DNA of 64,000 nt from NCBI RefSeq assembly GCF_022965805.1, contig NC_133117.1:13664183-13728182 (forward strand), read 5' to 3'. Positions within the stretch are counted from its first letter, which is position 1. Each line of letters begins with the position of its first letter. Under the pieces are notes generated by a model, which was not told where the DNA came from, did not search any database, and was given only the letters and a program-made list of their open reading frames with translations. The DNA is from Primulina eburnea (Eukaryota > Streptophyta > Magnoliopsida > Lamiales > Gesneriaceae). Position numbers and translations under genes: made by a program. This document shows, piece after piece, positions 1 to 10,271 of this stretch.

Positions 1-1358
1 TTTACCGTCTTGGCAACGCAATCAATCACTGCACGGTAAGTTGATAGCCAATCCATGCCAAGTACAATATCAAACGCAACCATCGGAATAACAATCAAAT
101 CAGCATAAACCACTTGCTCCTCGATTTGAACAGAACATGAATACACAATAGACGTCGGGCACAACACATCTCCCGAAGGCAATACAACATTAAACTTGGG
201 GGGAATAGCAGAAGGAACTATACCCAAAGATCTCAAAAATAGTTCGGACATAAAAGAATGAGTAGCACCTGTATCAATCAATGTCGTAGCTACTCTGCCT
301 GAAATTAAAATAGTACTAGAGATCACAGAAGAATCAGAATTTATACCTTCCTTCGTCATGGTGAAGATGCGACCCTGCACCTTCTCTTTATTCGCTCCTC
401 TCGGACAATCCTTGGCAATATGGCCCGCAGTGCCACATCGGTAGCAAGTATAAGAACCAAACTTGCACTCTCCCCGATGATGCCTACTGCACTTGGGACA
501 CAATGGCTTCTCGGGATCAAATGGAACTGCCGGTGGTTTAGGACTCGGCTCTAACTTGCCTTTCCCTTTGAAACGATCCTTTCCTCTTTGATTCGAACTC
601 TGGCCTCTCTGAGCAATGGCCTGCTGTCTCGCCTGTCTCTCTCTTGCAATTTCTTTCTCATCTTGTTCAGCCAACAGAGTCTTAGCCACAATCTCCTTGA
701 ATGTCACAGCTTTTGACATGTTAATGTCCCTTCTGATTTCTGCTCTAAGGCCTCTAATGAAATGAGCACCCTTATCTTTGTCATTGGAAGCAATGTATGG
801 GGCAAACAGACAGCCCTCCTCGAACTTCAGAATATACTCATCAACATTCATACCTCCTTGACGAAGTTCTAGAAACTCAGTCACCTTCTTGGCTCGAAGT
901 GCATCTGGGAAGTACTTGTCATAGAAAAGATCAGTGAACTCTTGCCATTTCAACGTCGAAACATCCACACTAACCTTGGTAGCATTCCACCAAATGCGTG
1001 CAGCCTTGACTAACATGAACACTGCACAACTGATTCTGTCCTTGTCTTCAAAGTTAAGATGATCAAAAATAGCCTCAAGTGCCTTGACCCACTCTACAGC
1101 CACTAATGGATCAATGCTTCCTGCAAATTCCTGTGGATCCATCATCTTGAAAGCAGTAAATACCCCATCGGTTCCAACTGTTTGAACCACTTTGTCTCTT
1201 CCTTGGCCTCTACCTTGACCTGTACCTTGCATACGGAGTAACTGTTGGATCTGCTCACTCTGGACCATGGCTTGCTCTTTCAATAACTTGCCGAACTCGT
1301 CGACAACTCTAGATGAAGAACTATCCTCACCCTCTGAAGCATTTCGCTTAGGAGGCAT
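1..1358 (-). CDS. Partial gag-protease polyprotein of gypsy element A1
   Basis: The minus-strand frame starts with ATG at 1358 and stays open for 452 codons to the window edge; I translated it through without meeting a stop. The N-terminal part is a Ty3/gypsy gag (capsid-like, with a WWNATK segment and a LRQGGMNVDEY segment). A zinc knuckle CX2CX4HX4C (CYRCGTAGHIAKDC) lies at 405-446. Retropepsin follows, with the catalytic DTGATHSF segment (DTG at 267-275) and an ILGMDWL-type motif near the left edge. RT, RNase H and integrase would lie left of the window. The start is supported by an upstream primer-binding site and LTR. The same protein is recognisable but broken in A2 at 43-44.6 kb. An unbroken frame suggests a relatively young, possibly autonomous copy; that is inference. 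Confidence 0.9.
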   Translation of the reverse strand, partial: MPPKRNASEGEDSSSSRVVDEFGKLLKEQAMVQSEQIQQLLRMQGTGQGRGQGRDKVVQTVGTDGVFTAFKMMDPQEFAGSIDPLVAVEWVKALEAIFDHLNFEDKDRISCAVFMLVKAARIWWNATKVSVDVSTLKWQEFTDLFYDKYFPDALRAKKVTEFLELRQGGMNVDEYILKFEEGCLFAPYIASNDKDKGAHFIRGLRAEIRRDINMSKAVTFKEIVAKTLLAEQDEKEIARERQARQQAIAQRGQSSNQRGKDRFKGKGKLEPSPKPPAVPFDPEKPLCPKCSRHHRGECKFGSYTCYRCGTAGHIAKDCPRGANKEKVQGRIFTMTKEGINSDSSVISSTILISGRVATTLIDTGATHSFMSELFLRSLGIVPSAIPPKFNVVLPSGDVLCPTSIVYSCSVQIEEQVVYADLIVIPMVAFDIVLGMDWLSTYRAVIDCVAKTV

Positions 1359-1477
1359 AACTCCTACAATGTGCTCACACAATACATATCAATAGATAAC
1401 AATGAATAGATGTAGAAGAAGACATACCCGGACTGTTGAAAGTAGACGAAGTCATATGCATTGGTCTGAAGAACGGT

Positions 1478-1489
1478 GCTCTGATACCA
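1478..1489 (-). other. Primer-binding site of A1
   Basis: On the minus strand it reads TGGTATCAGAGC, the complement of the 3' end of plant initiator-Met tRNA. It lies five bases inside the LTR boundary at 1495, which fixes the element's orientation. Confidence 0.9.
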
Positions 1490-1494
1490 CTAAA

Positions 1495-3270
1495 TGTGAC
1501 ACCTCTGACCCAATTTAATAAAATAACAGCGGAAATTAAAAATTTTACTCTTATAGGAAGGAATGATTTAAAACTTCTCTTGACATAAACACATTTTCAA
1601 TATTTACAACCAAAAGTATAAATACATGATCAATCAAATGATGCAACAAAAAACAAAACATCATTTTAATGATCATGCCAAAGTGCTAACAAAATACTCT
1701 TCTTCCTTCCCTCTCTTATGCATATGACCCCGGCTCCAATCAACGTCCTGGCCCGTCACTCTTATCTGCATCACATGAATAACTGAAATGAGTATAAAAC
1801 TCAGCAAGTGGAACTCTTACATAGAAATGTACATAGCATACTCTGTAAAACATGGGTTTGAAAACATTCAATACCATCAACTCTGAAACAGGAATATCAT
1901 AGCAATACTTAGCAATAACGATGGTATTTCTCTTTACTCTGGTGGATTGATATCAATAGTATCTCTGTCTGTGGGATACTTGTATCCCATCGATATAAAT
2001 CGATAACTCTGTCGGGATAAAAGCCTATGGTCGTTGATCAACTAATTGCATGCAATCTCTGACTATGTATCTATCAATCCAATAAAACATTTAAACTCTC
2101 TCTTGGGCATTAAATCAAACACTTTGCATACTCTTTTCTCTTGGATTCCCTTTGACATAATTGAGACATAAAATGCCTCCATAATATACAACAAAGTGTA
2201 TCAATACATAATATGAATCAAATGAAGGGAATAACACTTTAAAACCATTGAAACACCATACATATATTATCATGTGAGCACAAGGAATGAATTTCCACTT
2301 ACAACCAACAAGAACACCTTCAATCTAAACCCTTGGTTGAATTCCTACAACAATAAACCATATATAATACCATCAATATCTCAATAATAAAAAACCCATA
2401 TCAATTAATCCATAAACCAACACCATCAACAAACCCATATCATCTCCAACACCAAAAACTAAGAATAAACTAGACCAAAAGCTTACCTTAGCTTCCTTGA
2501 ACCCAAAACTATCTTGATCTCACTTCAATAATCCAACAAAATGCTTGAATCATAGGAAGGAAATGAAAGGAAAAGGAACCCTAGCTTCCTTGCTCTGAAG
2601 AAACCGAGAGAATGGGAGTAAAACACCAAAAACACGACTTTACTATTCACAGACCGCGGGTGCGCTACAACATACACCGCGGGTGCGCTCTTGCTACGGA
2701 AAAACAACCAAAATTGTGAAGCCTGAGACCGCGGGTGCGGTCATCATTTGGAGCGCGGGTGCGCTCTCCACTCTGCGCACAGCTTCTCCAAAGATCGCCT
2801 CCGAAACGCCTCTTCCCATCATAATTTGGAAAAATGATAAACTACAAAGTTGTAGCTCTATGTCTTTTCTTGAACCCCTCTAAATTTCAGAACATTTGGA
2901 GGTCTGAGTAAAAGGTTATGCTAAATCTCCCAACATGTGTCACTGGAGGAACTTCGAAACACACGACACACTTCGGGGCACTTTTGGCTTACCTTCCACA
3001 ATGATTTGAACAAAACTCAAAATAAGAAAGTTAGACCTCTATGTCTTATCTAACCACTCCAATTGGCCTCATATCAATTGGATCAACATACGAATTATCA
3101 TGAATTTAATCGTAACGACGCTACAATCGAACTACACAACATCTATCATCAACAACACTATAAATCATAAATCGTCATCCTTAACATCAAAACTATACTT
3201 AAACTTACCCAAATAGTCAATAAACATAAGAAATCCTAAACCATACCGATCATCAAGCTTGGATATTATA
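1495..3270 (-). repeat. 5' LTR of gypsy element A1
   Basis: This LTR belongs to a minus-strand element. Its inner end (TGTGACACC on +) abuts the primer-binding site. Its outer end at 3270 aligns with the outer end of the A2 LTR, except that the terminal TG has become TA. It is about 1776 bp, longer than the 1369 bp A2 LTR because of an extra block of roughly 480 bp beyond the GC-rich cassette. Part of that block (about 2790-3030) is homologous to 63280-63570 in LTR A'. Flanking DNA at 3271 resumes element D. The candidate TSD GTTGT (3271-3275) cannot be tested because the other end is outside the window. Confidence 0.85.
2653..2765 (-). promoter_or_regulatory. GC-dyad cassette of the A1 LTR
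   Basis: Four 14-bp dyads begin at 2653, 2676, 2728 and 2752 (+ coordinates), such as ACCGCGGGTGCGGT and AGCGCGGGTGCGCT. They have 5-bp arms and a GGGT core. Start-to-start spacing is 23, 52 and 24. In the LTR sense direction, the first dyad of each pair follows CAG-N7 (CTG at 2773-2775) or CCG-N7 (CGG at 2697-2699). No clear TATA box follows in this copy. The function is unknown. Confidence 0.8.
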
Positions 3271-3351
3271 GTTGTTATATGTCACTATTGTTTTATCTCG
3301 GATCATGTTGTGGCTGATAAGCCTATATATATTGATATACATGAGATCGTA
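3271..3351 (+). repeat. Fragment of element D 5' LTR
   Basis: It aligns with 36597-36674 inside the D 3' LTR, sharing the segment reading ATCATGTTGTGG and then TTGATATACATGAGA. It is bounded on the left by A1 and on the right by element E. The last five bases, TCGTA (3347-3351), are duplicated at 27705-27709, where the D LTR resumes. Confidence 0.8.
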
Positions 3352-4015
3352 TGTAACGTCCGAAAAACCAACCTACGTAAATCGCATGATACAAATTATT
3401 TTAATTTCTTAATTTTTTTTAATTGATTAAATATATGATTTCATGATTAAATGATAATATGACATGATAACATGAAATGAATGATTTTATTCAATATTTG
3501 ATAATAGGCAGGAGAAAGGAGACTGGGGACGACCAAGACAAGAATATGTATTTTTCTTTAAATATGTGCAAGGCTTCCTAATATGATTAATTTTTTTTTT
3601 AATATTTCTAAAAATGTTGGAGTTTGAGGTCGTCCAACGTCGCACCCTCGCCAACGATCGTATATTCGAGTGTTATAAATGCAAAGACACGTTTTCTAAA
3701 CCTTTTTAAACATCATACGAATCGTAATTTTTGTGTTTTAATTGATTATGCATGAAAAATACGTGGGTTCTATTATTTTATGGTATGATACGTATTTTCA
3801 AAGTTTTTACGGTTTTACGGTTGTTTAAAAAAATCGTTTTGAATCCAACGGACACGCTGCCAATACACGTTAAAATATGAATGAATTATAGCCAAAACTT
3901 GATAAATTTAAAGGTAACAAAAGCTGGAAACCATAGGATTCTAGCAAAGAAGGAACCGTGGGTTTGTCTGCTTGTTGTGGTTCAAGAGACTCGGTTGCTT
4001 TGCATGGGGCTTGGG

Positions 4016-4606
4016 GGCTCGGACAGGGCTAGATGGGGACCGAGGAAGTTCAGGGGCGAGAGCCTAGTATAGTTATAGTGGGCTAGGACTCGCGCAGCAG
4101 GGCTGGGGAAGAGTCCTCGCTGCATAGGACTCTTCCCATGGGAGTTTTCTGGTTTGGCTGAGAGTTCCAAGGGGAGGCTCGGTTTGGGGTTGAGCTAGGT
4201 GGTTTATCAAGGCCTATGGTGATGGAAAGGGGTCAAGACAGGGGCTGGAGCGGCTGGGCTCGCTGTTGGCTTGAGCAAACGAGAGAGGCGTGGAGTATAA
4301 TGGCGCGCAGGCTGCTGTTCACGTGCAGGTGGCTCGTGCGCCGGTTCTAGGGCTTGGGCTGGTCTGGGTTGGGTCTAGGCGTGGTCCATGGATGGTTAGT
4401 GTCAGGTGGACTCGGTGGTGGCTCGGCTGGAAGTGCCCTATTTGGCTAAGAGTCTTGGTGAAGAGGAAGCTCACACACAGAATCTGGTGGCTCGGTTGCA
4501 GGGCTGTTGAGAAAGCTAGGGTTAGGTTCTATGGGTTGGGCTTGGTCATGAGAGTGCCTAGGTGGGTTGGCTCGGGTTTGGCTCGAGGTGGCTCGACCAT
4601 GGCTCG
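4016..4606 (+). repeat. G-rich GGCTCG microrepeat tract in element E
   Basis: The hexamer GGCTCG recurs many times here (for example 4016, about 4165, 4423, 4488, and several between 4568 and 4606) inside otherwise AT-rich DNA. It creates accidental open frames such as 4290-4616 with no recognisable protein. It does not follow the 22/50-bp dyad pattern seen in other LTRs. Confidence 0.6.
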
Positions 4607-4994
4607 AGTATTTTAGGAGATGGCTCTGTGTGTCCTTGCATGTGTCAAAAATGAGATTTTAAAGATTAAAATTGGAACCATGGGTCCACGGATGTGGTTC
4701 ATGGCTCACAAGGGTAGTTTAGGTAATAAAAATGATATGTTTAAAATTTGGAAAGAAAATAATGAGTTTTGGATTTATCCAGGATTTAATTACGAAACAT
4801 TAATTAAATAATTATTTGAAACACCTAAAATTAAGCTGAATAAAATTCTGAAAAATTATATTTAAACTTAAATAATTATTTATAATATGCCCATGTTATT
4901 AAAAGTGAGAAAAATATAAAATCAATAATTTTTACATAAAGAGGCAAACGACCATTTTACATTCGGGAAAATACGAAATGCTTGACAGCGTCTC

Positions 4995-7265
4995 TGTAGA
5001 ACCTATTAAACCAGACTACATATAAGCCATGTACAATTACTATTATTTAAATTAAAATGATCTTTTTATGGATGAGGATTTATATTCATTCTTATAAAAT
5101 TGGTTGAGTTGTGATCATTTGTTTTAAATCGTAGAAGTTTAGTGATAAAATTTAATGATAAGAAAATATTCCTAGAATTTATTTAAGATAAAGAATAATT
5201 TATTTTAATGAAAAATAATGTTTAGGGATTTAATTAATTAATTAGAGATAAATTGTAAATAAGTTCCTTTATGTCCAATAATTAATTAAAAGCCTAAATT
5301 AAATTGTATGACCAATTGAGATAAGTTAATCTAGGCTTATTTTATTTAAGAAATTGTAACTTAACATGCTAGTAATTTAATTTAAAGAATTAGCCATGCA
5401 TGCAAGATAATTACCATCCTAAATTAAATTTACTATTTCACTAAAATACATAATTAGTGTTTAAAACTTTAAAGAGTTAAAATTAATAATTTAAGAAATA
5501 TTTTACCCCATTGTATCTAGCAAATTTCGGCCACCACACTTTGAGGATTTGATTAATTTTAGTAACTCTATATTGATATCTTTCCTTAATCCTTTCATGG
5601 CATAGTTAATTCCCTCATTCTGAATCCTCAATAATTATTAATTAATCAATATTCCTACCCATATTTGATAGAAGAAATCGGCCATGCACCTCCTAAATAT
5701 CTCTCAAATCCCTTGATATCATATCATTTCCTATCTAACAAACTCAAAGGATAGAAAGATTTTATCTTGCCTTTCAAATCTCCCATCTATTTTGCAACTT
5801 CCTCATTCATCTCCTAGCCATTTCCCTCTCCTCATTCTCGAAATTTCAGAGCATATTCAGTAGAAAAAAGTGAGAAGCTCAAGCAAGATAATAAGAGAGA
5901 AACTAGTAGAAAAGAAAAAGAACTCCGTCTCCGCCGCGCCGTGTTCGTCGTAATCGTTTGTTTTCTTTCAGAACAAATTCAAGGCATGTTTATATTATCT
6001 TTTGCTTTTCAATCAAGTCATATACCTATTTTAAACCATGATATGTTCATGAATCTTGTAACAAAAACCAAAACTATGTCACACAATTTTCGAAAAACCA
6101 TGCACAGAATTTTTGGCTCTCCCTTGTGCCTTCACGGTTTGGCTTGTTCTGTTGATTTGCAAGTTGGCTCAGTTACTAGGCTCCCAAGGCTGCTTATGGT
6201 CATGACCTAGGGTATGTTAGGGTCAAGTTTGATCAAGGGTTCAAGCCAGAAAACCGTAAGTTAGGTGCTCGACTCGGTAAGTGAGAAACAAGTGTCTTAT
6301 TCGAGGTTCATTTTCTGTCATTGGCTTGCATAGGATAGTGTTCGAGTCATGGCTGGCCTAGGGCCGGTAGCCATGGCTAGGCCCTCCCATAGCAAGCATA
6401 GGACGTGGTCCAGTCAGTCCTAAGTGGCTTGAGCCATGTCCCAATTCATTCGGACAGAAACAAGACAAGCGCCCCTTCGAACCCTTTTCTTTTCCAGCAT
6501 GTGTAGTTTCGGTTTTGAGGTTGGTGTGGATATTGCTTGGGTTTTTAGCCCTTAGCCATGGTTCACGCAATACCTCGTGATGTCTAGATCATGCCATGAT
6601 CGATCACATGGCCACTGAAATTTTACATGACAGCAAAACAATCGCATTACCCTACGCGTGCAGTATGCGTTCTCGGGTGAAGCGTTGCATTGTCGTAGGT
6701 TTTTGCTTGGATTGTGGTTGGCCTAGGGCCCTTAGACATGGTTAAAACCACACATTAGGATGTTGGGAAGAAGCTCTGGTCTGTGGTTTAAGCCCCAATG
6801 ACCATTAGCCTTGTAATCGAAGCGAAGCAAGCACAGCTCCTGCCGCTGGAATTTTACAGCAGCTTTGCTGCGGTTCAGAGGTCACGTACGAGTTCTTTGT
6901 TGGCTTTTAGCCTATGGCCTTGGACTGGACAGTATCGTATTGAGTTAGGAAGGTCATGTTTTTGGCCGTTCGTGATTTGGTTAAGTTTAGAGGTCATATG
7001 AGAATTTACGGTGCAATGTGCCAAAGTGACTCTCGAAAGTGCGTTTCATGGTTTTGGCCTCCATACACAGTTTTCGTGTATTACAACCCTTGGTATTTAT
7101 TTTCCAGCATTTAGGTGTATTTTAATCATGACTAAACGATGGTTCGATGTTGGTTCTTGTTGGTACGGAGTCATGGTTAGAGACTAAGTTTGTTGGGCGT
7201 AATTGTCTCGTCTTTGATTCGGTTATGAAGTGTTGGTCAAATTGAGAGTATTTGCATTTGTCTCA
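4995..7265 (+). repeat. B LTR 1 (left)
   Basis: It starts TGTAGAACCTATTAAACC and is about 2271 bp. It lacks a roughly 51-bp segment near 5143 that LTRs 2 and 3 carry (10415-10467 in LTR 2). Left flank is element E. A TGGCCTAGGGCC-type motif with CATGG downstream recurs at about 6354, 6539, 6719 and 6901, giving a degenerate spacing of about 180 bp. Confidence 0.85.
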
Positions 7266-10236
7266 TGCATAGAGGGTGTCGAGCGTTCTTAGCAACTTTT
7301 GTATCCGTTCCCGAGGCACCTAGTAAGTCAGCCTCCGATGTCCCAATTGTTAGAGATTTTCTAGACGTACCTGAGGACGTCTCCGGTATTCCACATGAGC
7401 GAGAGGTGGAGTTTTCTATTGAGCTTATGCCAGGTACGGTTCCGATCTCAAAATCACCGTACCGATTAGCACCGACAGAGATGGCAGAACTTAAGAAGCA
7501 GATTTAGGAACTTCTTGACAAGGAGTTCATTCTCCCGAGTTTTTCACCATGGGGCGCGCCAGTCTTGTTTGTGAAGAAGAAGGATGGTACGATGAGGCTC
7601 TGCATTGATTACCGGGAATTGAACAGGGTTACAGTGAAGAACAAATACCCACTTCCGCGGATTGAAGATTTATTTGATCAGTTACAGGGAGCTTCAGTAT
7701 TCTCTAAGATCGACCTGCGTTCCGGCTATCATCAGTTGAGGGTGAAAGACGCAGATGTTCTCAAGACTGCTTTTAGGACTCGTTATGGCCACTTCGAGTT
7801 CCTTGTGATTCCGTTCGGTTTGACGAATGCGCCAGCGATCTTCATGGATCTCATGAATCGCGTATTTCAGCCGTATCTTGATCAGTTTGTGATAGTATTC
7901 ATAGACGAAATCCTCGTCCACTCAAATAATCAAGAGGATCACAGCAGACATCTTACCGCAGTTTTGCAGACCTTGCAAAAGCTTAAGCTATTCGCGAAGT
8001 TCAGTAAATGCGAATTCTGGTTAGAGAAGGTGGCGTTCTTAGGCCACATCGTTTCTAGCAGCGGTATTGAGGTAGACCTAGCGAAAATTGCAGCAGTCAG
8101 AGATTAGGTTGTGCCGCAGAATGAATCAGAGATTCGTAGTTTCCTTGGGCTAGCAGGATACTATCGGAAGTTTATTGAGGGATTCTCCTCTATCGCAGTT
8201 CCACTCACGTCGTTGACAAAGAAGAATGTTAAATTTGTGTGGAGCGATGAGTGTCAAAAGAGCTTCGATACTTTGAAGCAAGCTCTTATATCAGCGCCAG
8301 TTTTGGACATGCCGTCAGGGCCTGGCGAGTTTGTTTTGTATACCGATGCTTCGAAGCTCAGGTTAGGCGCATTGTTGATGCAGCATGGGAAGATGATAAC
8401 GTATGCTTTTCGTCATTTTAAAATCCATGAGAAGAACTACCCTACCCACGATCTAGAGTTGGCCGCCGTAATTTTTGCCTTGAAGATTTGGAGGCATTAT
8501 TTGTACGGAGAGAAGTGCCAGATCTTTACCGACCATAAGAGCCTCAAGTACTTCTTTACGCAGAAAGAGATGAATATGCGTCAGAGGCGTTGGTTGGAGC
8601 TAGTGAAGGCCTATGACTGTGACATTAGCTACCACCCTGGCAAAGCTAATGTAGTTGCGGATGCAATGAGCGAGAAAAGTCGCAGTGATGGCTCATCTAG
8701 CGAATTCGAGGCCTCTTCAGCCTGAGATGCAGAGGTTTGATCTAGAGACTTATCCTCGAGGTAGAGTTCCTCGTCTATCTACTTTAACGATTCAGTCTTC
8801 CCTTCTAGACCGTATTTGCAGTGGTCAGTCAGCATATGAGCAGTTGGCAAAGTGGAAGTAGAGAGATGAGGCCAAGGGCAGTATTTTGTATAAAGTTAGC
8901 GACGGTATTGTGAGATATCGAGACAGAATGTGGGTTCCTAGCAATGATTCTATTCAAGCATATATTTTATCCGAGGCCCACATGTCGCCGTACTCTATTC
9001 ATCCTGGGTGTACGAAGATGTACAAAGACCTGTAGTTGTTGTATTGGTGTCCCGAGATGAAGAAGGATATCAGACGTTTTGTATCCGAGTGTCTGACGTG
9101 CCAGCTAGTGAAAGCGGAGCATCAGAGACCAGCAGGCTTGCTCAAGCATCTTCCTATTCCCGAGTGGAAGTGGGAGAATATTACCATGGACTTTGTGGTA
9201 GGTTTGCCGAAGTCAGTCAGAGGATCAAATGCTATCTGGGTGATTGTTGATCATCTTACCAAGTCAGTGCACTTCTTGTCTATCAAGACGAATTTCACCA
9301 TGATTCAGTATGCAGAGTTGTATATCCGAGATATAGTCAGACTTCATGGTATTCCCGTTTCTATAGTGTCTGACCGAGATCCTAGATTCACTTCCGCATT
9401 TTGGAAGAGTCTGCATTCAGCAGTGGGTATGAAGTTGTTGTTTAGCACAGCTTTCCACTCTCAGACAGATGGGCAGTCAGAGAGAGTTATCCAGATTTTG
9501 GAGGATCTTCTCCGTGCTTGTGTAATCGATTTCTCAGGGAGTTGGGAGTTGAATTTGCCAATGGTAGAGTTCACCTATAACAACAGTTTTCAGTAGTCTA
9601 TAGGTATGGCTCCGTATGAAGCACTGTATGGTCGTAAGTACAGATCGCATTTTCATTGGGATGAAGTCGGCGTGAGATCAGAATTGGGTCCGGAGGTCAT
9701 TCAGCAGGCTGCCGATGTAGTAGTCAAGATCCGTGATAGGATGAGGACTGCTCAGAGCCGACAGAAGAGTTATACGGATCAGAGTAGGAGAGATCTAGAG
9801 TTTGCCGTTGGCGACCATGTTTTTGTGAAGGTAGCACCTATGAAAGGTGTCATGCTGTTCAAGAAGAAAGGAAAGCTCAGTCCGAGATTCATCGGACCAT
9901 TTTAGATCCTCGACAAGGTTGGGACGTTAGCTTATCATGTTGCTCTTCCGCCGAATCTGGCCGGAGTGCAAATGTGTTCAATTCCACGTCTCTATTCTGA
10001 GGAATTATATGGAAAATCCTTCGCATGTCTTGAACTTTGAGCCGCTGCAGCTCACTCCGAACCTGTCTTATGAAGAGAGACCAGTGCAAATCTTAGACAG
10101 ACAGGAGAAGAAGCTTCAGAACAAACTGGTGAAGCTAGTGAAGGTTAAATGGCTTAATCATTCGGAGGAGGAAGCTATGTGGGAATCTGAGCTAGAGATG
10201 CGGAGTCAGTACCCCGAGTTATTCGGTAAGTTTTAA
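7266..10236 (+). pseudogene. B copy 1 pol remnant: RT, RNase H, integrase, chromodomain
   Basis: The order is protease-RT linker, RT (7508-8107), RNase H with YTDAS, HDLEL and TDHKSL segments (8111-8690), integrase zinc region (CLTCQ), DD35E core with DRDPRF and TDGQSER, and a short chromodomain-like tail (PVQILDR to YPELF). It is broken by TAG at 7505, 8105, 8859, 9033, 9594 and 9903, and by frameshifts near 8675 and 9975. The RT box reads FIDE (7898-7909) instead of the family's FIDD. Gag and protease are absent, so it is a dead, non-autonomous remnant. All these lesions recur in copy 2 at +5328. Confidence 0.9.
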
Positions 10237-10250
10237 TTTCGAGGACGTAA
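10237..10250 (+). other. Conserved dyad before the polypurine tract, B copy 1
   Basis: TTTCGAGGACGTAA is an imperfect TTTCG-N4-CGAAA dyad just upstream of the polypurine tract. Related versions occur at 15565, 25478, 35343 and, on the minus strand, 40434. Confidence 0.6.
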
Positions 10251-10258
10251 TTTCTTTT

Positions 10259-10271
10259 AAGGGGGGAGAGT
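10259..10271 (+). other. Polypurine tract of B copy 1
   Basis: AAGGGGGGAGAGT directly precedes the TG of the middle LTR at 10272. It is the plus-strand primer for gypsy reverse transcription. Confidence 0.85.

Noticed and set aside
4290..4616. A 108-codon open frame.
   Set aside because: It follows the GGCTCG microrepeat tract and has no recognisable domain.
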